Below are positions 8,439 through 16,449 of a DNA stretch of 37,912 nucleotides, in pieces. Position 1 is the first letter of the stretch, and each line of letters starts with the position of its first letter. A model generated the notes under the pieces. The model had not been told where the DNA came from. It worked only from the letters and a program-made list of their open reading frames with translations, and searched no databases. The position numbers and the translations under genes are program-made. Source of the DNA: a virus; IMG/VR virus record IMGVR_UViG_3300009182_000150, positions 1 to 37,912 of that record; one strand, 5' to 3'.

Positions 8439-9495
8439 CTTGTATTTTTATAACCTTTCTTATAAAATTTCCCTCATCTTCGTAAGGAGTAACCTCAATA
8501 TCTAGTCCATTTGCTTCTATGATAGTTGCAGCAATTTGTTTCATAGATTTACAATGTTCCTCTACCAAACCAAACTTTTTCTGATCCTTCACAGTTTTTC
8601 GGCATCCATTACATATTAAAAACATTGGGCAGGTATAACAGGCATTTTTCATAGTATTTAAATCGTAATCATTTGTCAAAGGAGTAAAAAAATCTCCAGA
8701 CATTTCCGATTCAAAGTCTATTGGTTTTTCCTTGTCGTCTCCAAAGGATCCGCAAGAGTAATAATCTCCTTCAGGTTGCAATGCTCGTATGCTGGAATCG
8801 CAATTTCTAGATTGAGGGCATGTAGTACCTTTGCCAGTCAATCTGCCCAACATTTGCGAAGTATTATGTTCCCAAGGATGCAGACCTGCTTTCCAAATAT
8901 TTATATACTGTTTGTATATTTTAGAAAGTAGATACGGTTTTTCCTGATCTCCTGATGCCATTGCATAATTTATTTTACAAACCACATTCATTTTTTTCGC
9001 AAGTTCCACAGTCTTTAAAACAGTATCTTCATTTTCTTCCGTGATAACTGAAATAAATTGTGGTCTATACCCAATCTTATCCAACATCATATTAGAAACA
9101 TCCCAAAAATCTTTTTCGGTAAATGGGGTATAGTCACCTTTTAATCGCCCATTACCATATTGAAAACTTGTAGAAACACCAACTCTAGGATTTAAAAATA
9201 AATCTGTCCATTTTTTAGGTTGTTTATAAAATGGCCAAAGATTAGTAGTTAAAGATAGTGTGGTTGATAAATTATTTTTATCCAAATAATCTATTATATC
9301 CCAATAATATTTTGGTTTCATCATCAAAGGATCGCCACCATTAACAATAATAGTATTGGTATTCGGAAATCGTTTTAAAAATTTAAAAACATAGTCTAAA
9401 TTTAAAACTGAAGTATGTTTTTCACTAATTTTAGTTGAAGAGCAGAAAGTACATTTGAAATTACATACCTCAGTTGGTTTTATAATTAAGTCCAT
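8404..9495 (-). CDS. Radical SAM-SPASM protein
   Basis: 363 aa. The cluster motif CNFKCTFC (C11, C15, C18) is followed by NGGDP at 52-56, a variant of the GGEP SAM motif. The C-terminal half has the cysteine array of a SPASM domain: C226, C232, C248, then C286-x2-C289-x5-C295-x2-C298 and C315, enough for two auxiliary Fe-S clusters. This architecture is typical of sulfatase-maturase-like and RiPP-maturing enzymes that modify peptide side chains. The start forms TAATG with the stop of the preceding oxygenase, and the end overlaps the MLHL gene by 35 bases. Which protein it modifies is not known. Confidence 0.9.
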   Translation of the reverse strand: MDLIIKPTEVCNFKCTFCSSTKISEKHTSVLNLDYVFKFLKRFPNTNTIIVNGGDPLMMKPKYYWDIIDYLDKNNLSTTLSLTTNLWPFYKQPKKWTDLFLNPRVGVSTSFQYGNGRLKGDYTPFTEKDFWDVSNMMLDKIGYRPQFISVITEENEDTVLKTVELAKKMNVVCKINYAMASGDQEKPYLLSKIYKQYINIWKAGLHPWEHNTSQMLGRLTGKGTTCPQSRNCDSSIRALQPEGDYYSCGSFGDDKEKPIDFESEMSGDFFTPLTNDYDLNTMKNACYTCPMFLICNGCRKTVKDQKKFGLVEEHCKSMKQIAATIIEANGLDIEVTPYEDEGNFIRKVIKIQDVTFDRKNSFI

Positions 9496-9998
9496 TACAT
9501 TAATCCCGGAATATACATTTCATAGCTTATTAGTCTTCTTGGGCCTGTAATATGTTTTGCTCTATGCTGAAAAATTTTATTTTGATTTAGCCACATAAAG
9601 TCTCCTCGTTTTGGATATATAACAAATTCTTCAGTTTGATTTTTAACTTGTATATTATTTCCATAGTTATCATCTAAATATAACAACAGATTAGAATTAA
9701 AATTTTTCTTTACCATATAATCGGTGTGCCATTCTTTGGATTTAGTATCAACTCCCTGCCACATAGATTTTTCTAATAATTCTATGTTTGGAAATAATTT
9801 AGATAAGTGTCTATCAAATATTATATCATAAATTTCACTCAAATATTTTTGTGCTTTTTTATCTATGATAGGATTGTTATCTATAATGTCTTCATTCTCA
9901 GAACAATCTAAAAATACAAACTCAGAAAAATCATAATTATCTATTTCGGCAAAATGCCCTTGTATATACCCGTTAACAAAAAAATCATACGTATTCAT
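9495..9998 (-). CDS. 2OG-Fe(II) oxygenase-like protein (WHTD subtype)
   Basis: 167 aa. Metal ligands H91 and D93 in EWHTD, distal H145 in FQHRA, and R154/R155 in GPRRLISYE as 2OG carboxylate candidate. A SMWQGVDT segment precedes the WHTD motif, as in its relatives at 9995 (IWEGVNT) and 10766 (VWDGVDK). These three proteins have the same length and motif spacing and must be duplicates. It overlaps the 9995 gene by 4 bases and shares one base with the radical-SAM start. Prolyl-hydroxylase-like chemistry on a protein is a plausible role but is not shown. Confidence 0.82.
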   Translation of the reverse strand: MNTYDFFVNGYIQGHFAEIDNYDFSEFVFLDCSENEDIIDNNPIIDKKAQKYLSEIYDIIFDRHLSKLFPNIELLEKSMWQGVDTKSKEWHTDYMVKKNFNSNLLLYLDDNYGNNIQVKNQTEEFVIYPKRGDFMWLNQNKIFQHRAKHITGPRRLISYEMYIPGLM

Positions 9999-10498
9999 AT
10001 ATTAAAATAGTAAGATGATACTATTCTTTTATTTTTAGACTTTTCTGCCCTATGTAAAAAATTATTTTTGCAATTTACCCCAATGAGCATTCCTTCTGTT
10101 GGATATATTTTAACTTCAGAATTTTTAGTTTTAAAATAAATTGCACCATCATCTTTCATATTGGAATGATATAATAAAAAGAAACAATTAGGTCCTTCGC
10201 GTAAATCATTATGCCATACCGTTGCATCGGTGTTTACCCCTTCCCAAATGCGTCTTTTTTCTATAGTATAATCTTTAAAATATGGTTCCACAATATCTTT
10301 TGCAATCTGTAAATGTATTTGATGTAATATTATGTTATAAATTTTTATATCTTTTGGATGATAATCATTATTTTTACCTCCCTCATGTATCCAAATAATA
10401 TCACTTAATAAAGGAGATATAATATCATGGTATTTTTTTCCGGTTGCTATAAAAAACCCATCGTGTGTAAATTTTTTAATTAGGTTTTTCGAATCCAT
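9995..10498 (-). CDS. 2OG-Fe(II) oxygenase-like protein (WHND subtype)
   Basis: 167 aa from the ATG at 10498. An in-frame TTG at 10537 would add 13 residues, but the ATG gives exactly the length of the two sister proteins and aligns with their N-termini. Motifs: IWEGVNTDATVWHND (H96, D98), FLHRA (H149) and R158 in KRIVSSYYFNI. The start overlaps the small 97-aa gene by 23 bases. Same fold and probable reaction class as 9495 and 10766; substrate unknown. Confidence 0.8.
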   Translation of the reverse strand: MDSKNLIKKFTHDGFFIATGKKYHDIISPLLSDIIWIHEGGKNNDYHPKDIKIYNIILHQIHLQIAKDIVEPYFKDYTIEKRRIWEGVNTDATVWHNDLREGPNCFFLLYHSNMKDDGAIYFKTKNSEVKIYPTEGMLIGVNCKNNFLHRAEKSKNKRIVSSYYFNI

Positions 10499-10769
10499 AT
10501 TTGTTATTACATTCTCTGGTATATTCTGTTTCGCCAATAGATTCTACACCTTCAATCTCGCAAATTTTTCTATTAACTTCTCGTATTTCTTCTTTTAGTA
10601 AATTTGTATATGGTTCCAAATTGAATATTAAATTTATATACATTTCATATTTTTCTTTATTATCTTGGCAATCGTATAAGCGAGTTATCCAAAGGTTATA
10701 TAACTCTGCACATAAATCTCGTTCGTCACCTATTGTATTTTTTATTTTGAATAATTCTTCTGCTGTCAT
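10476..10769 (-). CDS. Small unknown protein between two oxygenases
   Basis: 97 aa, mostly charged alpha-helix by composition (many Glu, Lys, Asn), with four scattered cysteines (LCAEL, DCQD, KICEIE, ECNNKYG). No family recognised. It overlaps both flanking oxygenase genes (4 bases at its start, 23 at its end), so it is almost certainly expressed, perhaps as an accessory subunit. Confidence 0.6.
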   Translation of the reverse strand: MTAEELFKIKNTIGDERDLCAELYNLWITRLYDCQDNKEKYEMYINLIFNLEPYTNLLKEEIREVNRKICEIEGVESIGETEYTRECNNKYGFEKPN

Positions 10770-11269
10770 AATATATTAAAATCAAAAGATGCCACTCGGC
10801 GTTGTATACTAGATGGTGTTGCTTTATGCCAGAACTTTTTACCGTTATTTACTAGGAATAAATCTCCAGCAATTGGCTGAAAAGATTCTTCGCAATCCCC
10901 ATATTTAAATTGGACTGCTCCGCCAGTTTCTAAATAAGTATTATCAAAATAATATAGAAAAAATAAATCGTACCCCTCAAACATATCAGTATGCCAACCT
11001 TGATTATCCTTATCTACACCGTCCCACACGATAAATTTATTATATCTCGAATTATGCCAATTAGCATCTATATATTTTTCTTTTAAGTAATATGCAAATG
11101 TGTTTAATCTATTAGTTAATTCCAAAGGAATATCTTTGATACCATTATCTCTAGATCTTTCTTCCACATTCAATAATTTAAAATCATTAATTTTTATTAA
11201 TGATAGCGCATCGGGTTCCAAAAATTTAAAAAATCCCTTTTCTTCTATATCTTTTACTATACTAGACAT
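10766..11269 (-). CDS. 2OG-Fe(II) oxygenase-like protein (WHTD subtype)
   Basis: 167 aa. VWDGVDKDNQGWHTD carries H93 and D95, then TGGAVQFKYGD as core strand, GDLFLVNN, FWHKA with distal H148, and R157/R158 in QRRVASFDFNI. It is the best-conserved of the three 167-aa sister proteins. It overlaps the B12/radical-SAM gene by 13 bases at its start, so the oxygenase is made together with that enzyme. Substrate unknown. Confidence 0.83.
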   Translation of the reverse strand: MSSIVKDIEEKGFFKFLEPDALSLIKINDFKLLNVEERSRDNGIKDIPLELTNRLNTFAYYLKEKYIDANWHNSRYNKFIVWDGVDKDNQGWHTDMFEGYDLFFLYYFDNTYLETGGAVQFKYGDCEESFQPIAGDLFLVNNGKKFWHKATPSSIQRRVASFDFNIL

Positions 11270-12936
11270 GATGCCATTACCTCACTTTTAATAATCTCCA
11301 AATTATTTATTAATAATTCTTCAATAGTTTGTATTCTAAATTTGCCTAGTAACATTCTTATTGATCTAGGTTTAGAATTTTGGTCAAAAATATCATCAAT
11401 TTCTTCTTGTATAGGAATAAAATCATCTAGTTGCTTTATTATATTAAAACTAAGTTTGGCAAAATCTCCGGGTGTTATATATGTTTCAAATAAATGATAG
11501 CAATTTTTTATTAAAAAATTACCTGCATTATTCATAAACCACATCTCTTTTATATCATCTTCAGTAAAAGAATAACAAGATTTTATCGTTTCAAAATAAT
11601 TTACTTTATTTTTATACAATGTATTCCAACTATCAGACCCAGCTTCGTCTACTATATCGGAATAAACTTTTACAGTTTTAATGTTATACTTTTCTTTATA
11701 AACTTTATCGTTTAATCTAGAATCCGGAAGAAACATATAGTCATGTCTATAACTTCCCCATGCCTTAAAATTCCATATTATTTCCATTTCGTCGTAAAAA
11801 TCTTGTATTGTTGAGCCTGGCATGCCCAATATTAATTCTAATGCAGGAACAGGAAAATTAAATTCTTCGCATCTATTTTTAATATGTTCACTTAATTTAA
11901 TTTTATCTTTAAAAGAAAGATCAATCCTTTCTGCAACTTTCATTGCCTCATCTGATATACTTTGTATTGAAACTGTAGGCACTATAGAATTTCTAATTAG
12001 ATCATTCCATTTATCATCTTTTTGGTTTTTTATTCTAATATCCGATCCAACTATATTAAACCAAGAATCAATTAATTTTTTTCTTCTATTTAAATCTTTG
12101 GATTTAACAGTCGAAATATCAGTCAGACTAAATTTATTATTCCATGCAAATTCAAATATTTCTAAATCTCTTTCTTCAAAAGCACCAAAATTTGCATCAG
12201 TTAAATATGCTCCAGTATACCCACATTTGATCATAGCTAAAATATCTCGTTTAACTATATCCAATGGCTTTTTGTAAATTTTTGTTCCTATTCCTCCACC
12301 CCATTCGCAGAATACACATTTATAGGGACACCCCCGTGTTGTTTCCAAAACAATAAAAGGTTCCATTTGTTTTGTATAAGCATAATTTAAAATTTCAGTT
12401 AAATACTTTTCATGTTCTTCATATACTGAATAGTTAATATCGAGTAAATATGTTTTATTTTTTTCAGATTGCAATTCCCACGATACATCTTTTTTATTAG
12501 GTTTGCCATTTGAGGTAAACCAGGAATCAATTAAATCTTCTACGAATACTTCTCCAGGTTTAGTGGGTTGGCATATAAAATCATAATCAATCCTTGATTC
12601 TAAAAATTTATTGTCATTGGTACCAATATGCGGGCCACCTAATACTGTAATTTTATTTGAATTTTTATTTTTAATTGTTTTTGCTATATTATCTAATATA
12701 TCGTAATTCCAGACATATGAAGAAAATAAAATTATATCTGCTGTTTGTATTTCTTCAATTACCTCATCTATAGTCTGATACATATCCCATTTATAAGGAG
12801 CTGGCAACCATTCTACATTTTTAGAATATTTACCGTAACGTGTATAGTGACTTTGACATAGTAAATATGTCAAATTATTTACTAAAGACCAGTCAGCGTG
12901 AGGGGGATTAATGAATGCTATTTTTAATTTCAACAT
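11257..12936 (-). CDS. B12-binding radical SAM protein
   Basis: 559 aa from the ATG at 12936; an in-frame ATG at 12972 would add 12 residues, but the B12-type domain begins right at KIAFINPPHADW. Residues 1-140 look like a cobalamin-binding Rossmann domain (DIILFSSYVWNYD, VLGGPHIG at 98-105) without the DxHxxG His, as in many B12 radical-SAM methyltransferases. RGCPYKCVFCEWGG gives the cluster cysteines C203, C207 and C210. The C-terminal part is unassigned. Family members methylate unactivated carbons or rearrange rings in peptides, lipids and antibiotics. Its start overlaps the preceding radical-SAM gene by 29 bases. Substrate unknown. Confidence 0.85.
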   Translation of the reverse strand: MLKLKIAFINPPHADWSLVNNLTYLLCQSHYTRYGKYSKNVEWLPAPYKWDMYQTIDEVIEEIQTADIILFSSYVWNYDILDNIAKTIKNKNSNKITVLGGPHIGTNDNKFLESRIDYDFICQPTKPGEVFVEDLIDSWFTSNGKPNKKDVSWELQSEKNKTYLLDINYSVYEEHEKYLTEILNYAYTKQMEPFIVLETTRGCPYKCVFCEWGGGIGTKIYKKPLDIVKRDILAMIKCGYTGAYLTDANFGAFEERDLEIFEFAWNNKFSLTDISTVKSKDLNRRKKLIDSWFNIVGSDIRIKNQKDDKWNDLIRNSIVPTVSIQSISDEAMKVAERIDLSFKDKIKLSEHIKNRCEEFNFPVPALELILGMPGSTIQDFYDEMEIIWNFKAWGSYRHDYMFLPDSRLNDKVYKEKYNIKTVKVYSDIVDEAGSDSWNTLYKNKVNYFETIKSCYSFTEDDIKEMWFMNNAGNFLIKNCYHLFETYITPGDFAKLSFNIIKQLDDFIPIQEEIDDIFDQNSKPRSIRMLLGKFRIQTIEELLINNLEIIKSEVMASCLV

Positions 12937-13927
12937 ACTTAAAAGTCTCTTTAAAGACGCACTCACCCACATCTCTTACAATTTTTTTATAGTCATTTTT
13001 TATAAAACAAGTAAAAGGGCATTTTTTAAAATATTCACATTCGAAACAATTGTATTGATCAAAGAATTTTTGTATTATGATGGTAGAACCTAAATTTTTA
13101 GTGCTACTATCTCTTAATAAAACAGATCCTGAGCATCCGGCAGGATTAGTACCATCATACATAACTGTATAACTATTGCCTCTTGTACAGGACATTCTAT
13201 TTTCTCTAGAATTTTCTGTAAAATATGATATATTCAAACATAAAGGGTAATTATCAACCAAGTGTTTATAAAATTTTAATAGGTCTGATTCTTTTGGCAT
13301 TAAGGTTTCAGAAATACTTATTGATGGTAGAAAAGAATCCCAATCGCATCTGAAATTATTATACAAATAATCAAAATATGAATCGCCCTTTATAACAGCT
13401 TCAATATTTTGTTTTGTCATTACCAAGGATATCATTTCAATTTTATCTTTAAAAATTTCTATATTATTTTTAAAGATATCAAACTGAGTATTAGTAAATC
13501 TACCATGGGGATCGTATGATACTGATATTTTTAAATTATTTTTTTCAAGGAAATCTGAAACTTTTTTAGTTTCAAAAAAAACTAAATTTGTAACAAAATT
13601 AAAAACTAGTGTTTTTTCGGTATCCACCTTACTTTTTATTTTATCTATGAATCTTTGATATATACTTAAAAATTCTTCTTGAATCCAAATATCTTGAAAT
13701 ATTTCTCCACCCATTATATGTAATTTAAAATATGTAGATCTTTTATTATTATTGATCCATTCTACGATTCCTGGGACTTTGGAAAGTATTTCTTTTTCAG
13801 ATGCACCTTGTGTATTGGTATGATCTTGAGGACAAAATACACACTTAAGATTGCAATGATCAAAAAGACAAATAACTAATTCTGCATAATCTATAATTTT
13901 TTTATCAATTAATTCATAGGGTATCAT
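12908..13927 (-). CDS. Radical SAM-SPASM protein
   Basis: 339 aa. CNLKCVFC gives C25, C29 and C32; MGGE is at 72-75. The C-terminal half has C294-x2-C297-x5-C303-x3-C307 and C323, the SPASM pattern, and further cysteines near MSCTRGN and AGCSGS. It resembles radical-SAM proteins that act on peptides. It overlaps the MLHL-family gene upstream by 4 bases and the B12 enzyme downstream by 29 bases. Thus MLHL protein, SPASM enzyme and B12 enzyme are translated in succession. Confidence 0.88.
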   Translation of the reverse strand: MIPYELIDKKIIDYAELVICLFDHCNLKCVFCPQDHTNTQGASEKEILSKVPGIVEWINNNKRSTYFKLHIMGGEIFQDIWIQEEFLSIYQRFIDKIKSKVDTEKTLVFNFVTNLVFFETKKVSDFLEKNNLKISVSYDPHGRFTNTQFDIFKNNIEIFKDKIEMISLVMTKQNIEAVIKGDSYFDYLYNNFRCDWDSFLPSISISETLMPKESDLLKFYKHLVDNYPLCLNISYFTENSRENRMSCTRGNSYTVMYDGTNPAGCSGSVLLRDSSTKNLGSTIIIQKFFDQYNCFECEYFKKCPFTCFIKNDYKKIVRDVGECVFKETFKYVEIKNSIH

Positions 13928-15123
13928 TTTAGTGTAAATTTAAATAATTTTTCTCTCATTTTTTGCTGAGCTAAAGATTTAATATATGGTAAAAGTACAA
14001 AAAGTATTTGTTCTCTTAAATCAAGCGGAATATGAATCATTGCAATTTTTTCTTTAAGATTATCGTCTAAAACGTTATTATAATCTTCTTCCGACAAAAT
14101 TTCTTTTCTTGCAGAATCCATATATTTAAAATTATAACTTGGATCACCATCATGGCCCGCATTTGTCAAATCTTTTATTATTAATGCTTTAGTGTCCTCA
14201 GACATCCACACCGGCCAATTTCTAGAATCAGTCATCATTTTTGCAAAAGGAACGTTTGAAAAATCCACATCAGATGTCCCAGATGATCCTCCGGGATTAC
14301 TATAACCCATAATAGAAATAGCAAATTCATCGGTAACATTACATAAATCTTTTACATCTTTATCACTTATCAAAGATAAATCAAGCTTTGAATTCTTTCC
14401 AGGTTGATAACTTTTAAAGTATGGCGCGCCGTCAAGATTTTTAAAATATGGGGCTTTATAAACTGACATTTTATCTAATTCTAAATAATTTTTAATTGTT
14501 TTAGAATGACCTCCCAATATTTTTTGTGCATCGTCATCCAATATATAGGTATCTATATGTTTTCTTACCTCTAAGATGTATAGTTCATATGTTCGTTTAA
14601 TAAACCGTGCAAATAATTTTTTTAATTTTTCTTTTTTACTAAAGTTTCTATCATAGAATGCTGTTGCCAACATAAATTCTATAGAAGGCGAAAAATCTAA
14701 ATCAGAAAAATCAGACACCTCTGCAGTATCCCATAAGGATTTTATACGAGAAATTAAAGAATCGCACGGATTGCTATATACCTGCATTTTATGCCCATAG
14801 CAATCCGCAAAAGTTTCAAAAGAATCTTTATCCATATTCGTAGTGGATTTTAACCAAGATACTATTATCTTAGAAAAATTTTCTTCATCTGCAAATATAA
14901 CAATTTTTTCTCCCTTTATAGCATAAAGGTTGCGTATAAAATCTGAAAAAGAAATGTCGCCCAACGCCTCATTCCAAGTTTTACCCGTGTTTAATGTTTT
15001 TGGATACACTGAAGCATCTTTAAGATCGTCCGTAGCATATTCTTTCGATATAACTACGCGATAATTAAAAGTGTCGATATGCTTATCTTGTTGTAAGAAT
15101 ACATCGTCAAATAGGTGCAACAT
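13924..15123 (-). CDS. Unknown protein, MLHL family member 2
   Basis: 399 aa, paralogue of the 366-aa protein at 7338-8438. Shared features: MLHL start, DKHID then RVVIS, KIVIFADEENF, and a helix PSIEFMLATAFYDRNFSKK. This copy is less degenerate and carries an extra Gly/Ser loop (NPGGSSGTSD) missing in the other. No catalytic motif recognised. Its start lies inside the 235-aa unknown gene (17-base overlap) and its end overlaps the SPASM gene by 4 bases. Its place between the CHxx-tailed protein and a SPASM enzyme suits a scaffold, chaperone or substrate-recognition role, which is inference. Confidence 0.75.
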   Translation of the reverse strand: MLHLFDDVFLQQDKHIDTFNYRVVISKEYATDDLKDASVYPKTLNTGKTWNEALGDISFSDFIRNLYAIKGEKIVIFADEENFSKIIVSWLKSTTNMDKDSFETFADCYGHKMQVYSNPCDSLISRIKSLWDTAEVSDFSDLDFSPSIEFMLATAFYDRNFSKKEKLKKLFARFIKRTYELYILEVRKHIDTYILDDDAQKILGGHSKTIKNYLELDKMSVYKAPYFKNLDGAPYFKSYQPGKNSKLDLSLISDKDVKDLCNVTDEFAISIMGYSNPGGSSGTSDVDFSNVPFAKMMTDSRNWPVWMSEDTKALIIKDLTNAGHDGDPSYNFKYMDSARKEILSEEDYNNVLDDNLKEKIAMIHIPLDLREQILFVLLPYIKSLAQQKMREKLFKFTLK

Positions 15124-15814
15124 TGGATTCCTCTTCTTTATTTTCTATTAATTGTAATCCTTCAGATATTCCAAAAGTTAACAAAAATAATGGGTTATTT
15201 TCGGTTGCCCAGTATGAGTATAAATTTTTTCCTCTAAACATATATTCACTGAAATATTTGGTATAAAACTTCAAATTTGATTCTTTAATCTTGCCATAGT
15301 AAATATAAAAAAGCTCATGCTTTAATAGAGATAAAAAATTTATGCCTGTTAGTTCTTCAGTTTCATCTACAGGAAATCCTTTTGCAAATTCTTGCATTTC
15401 CGGGGAATTCACAATATACATATTAAATAGTGTTAAACTGTCTAGTTTACTTTCCCATTGTTTTATGATTTCCAAATTATCTTGTATAAAATTTTTATGG
15501 GGTATCAAATTTTCTATATCTATTTCTTTATATTCTAACAATAAATTTATTGTTAAAATTTCTAAACTTGGAATAGAACAAAGAACTGTAGAATTTAAAT
15601 ATTCCTTTAAAAGTTCTTCCTGTTCATTTTTATCATTAAAGCTAATATCGCATGGTATATCCAAATTAGAAATATACGTTAACAGTTTTGTGCCTTTAAT
15701 TTTACTATTAGTATAATCTATTATAAATTCAACAGATTTATTTTCAAAATATTTTTTTAAATCTTCAATTGAAATAGGTGCAATAGTGTTAATTATAGTA
15801 TTTGGTAAATTCAT
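15107..15814 (-). CDS. Unknown protein translationally coupled to the CHxx-tailed protein
   Basis: 235 aa from the ATG at 15814; the A of this ATG is the last base of the preceding stop codon (TAATG). A longer in-frame start at 15865 would run through the neighbour's CHxx tail and is rejected. Predominantly helical and acidic, ending TGINFLSLLKHELFYIYYG, then an EYMFRGKNLYSYWATENNP segment. No known fold recognised. The strict coupling means it is made in fixed ratio to the virion-like protein, so it could be its chaperone, an adaptor to the radical-SAM enzymes, or a second structural component. Confidence 0.72.
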   Translation of the reverse strand: MNLPNTIINTIAPISIEDLKKYFENKSVEFIIDYTNSKIKGTKLLTYISNLDIPCDISFNDKNEQEELLKEYLNSTVLCSIPSLEILTINLLLEYKEIDIENLIPHKNFIQDNLEIIKQWESKLDSLTLFNMYIVNSPEMQEFAKGFPVDETEELTGINFLSLLKHELFYIYYGKIKESNLKFYTKYFSEYMFRGKNLYSYWATENNPLFLLTFGISEGLQLIENKEEESNVAPI

Positions 15815-16449
15815 TATCTTCTTCCTCTGGCAAAGTGGCATGCTGAATGGCATGATGCATGACAAACTGTGGCATCGTACACATAACTCTGATTTCTCGC
15901 ATAATTTTGATACGCTGTTCTACATCTTTCCATAAAATTTTCCATTGAGTATGTAGATATTTGTAAATTTGTGTCTACTGCCCCGCGTGCAGGCGTTACA
16001 TAATCACTCAACCCCGTCTGCCCGGTAGAAAAGTTTAAATATGCTACAGCAATTACATCGTATACGAAACCCGCAGTAGGCTTAGTTCCGTTATTGCCAC
16101 CAGTCCCATTAACAAATAAACGAGCCTGGACACTTCTTATTTTGAGATACCGAGATGTAAAATAACTAAGATAAGTATGGATCCTCTCTGCAATAATTTG
16201 GTCACCGACACCGGCAGGGTTGCCATCCATTTTCCCAATAAATGGGTCATTGGGTGGATAGTTAGGATTGTCATAATTATTGCCGCCCATATCACTAGTG
16301 GGTATAACTGCAGTCGCATATGCTGTTCCTGGGGCATATGTGGGCAAATTATTCGTACCCCAAGTCACACCCTGCCAATTGGTATACATATAGTCTTGGA
16401 ATCTGCTTATTATATTACGTTCGTTAACGGGATTGGTTAGTACCGCCAT
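15814..16449 (-). CDS. Virion-like protein with C-terminal CHxxCHxxCH tail; candidate radical-SAM substrate
   Basis: 211 aa. Residues 1-190 look like a beta-rich phage structural protein (Gly, Asn, Thr, Tyr rich, no signal peptide). The C-terminus is TVCHASCHSACHFARGRR: C196, C200 and C204 at exact i+4 spacing, each followed by His, then a basic tail. One other cysteine is at 176. The gene has a good ribosome site (AAGGAAAG) and its own late promoter at 16487-16494, like the other structural genes. It overlaps a SPASM radical-SAM gene by 13 bases on one side and is TAATG-coupled to an unknown gene on the other. I read it as a structural protein whose Cys/His tail is modified by the radical-SAM enzyme, or which binds metal. 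Homology to a named family is not claimed. Confidence 0.8.
   Translation of the reverse strand: MAVLTNPVNERNIISRFQDYMYTNWQGVTWGTNNLPTYAPGTAYATAVIPTSDMGGNNYDNPNYPPNDPFIGKMDGNPAGVGDQIIAERIHTYLSYFTSRYLKIRSVQARLFVNGTGGNNGTKPTAGFVYDVIAVAYLNFSTGQTGLSDYVTPARGAVDTNLQISTYSMENFMERCRTAYQNYARNQSYVYDATVCHASCHSACHFARGRR

Noticed and set aside
8898-8905. TATAAATA inside the SPASM gene at 8404
   Set aside because: No start codon of another gene within 400 bases downstream; probably chance.
15850-15864. CHASCH / CHSACH read as CX3CH c-type heme sites
   Set aside because: The protein has no signal peptide and c-heme attachment normally happens outside the cytoplasm. The three evenly spaced CH units and the radical-SAM neighbour favour modification or metal binding, though heme is not formally excluded.
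15815-15865. Longer start of the 235-aa unknown gene
   Set aside because: It would read the CHxx-tail codons of the neighbour in another frame; the TAATG junction at 15814 is the natural start.
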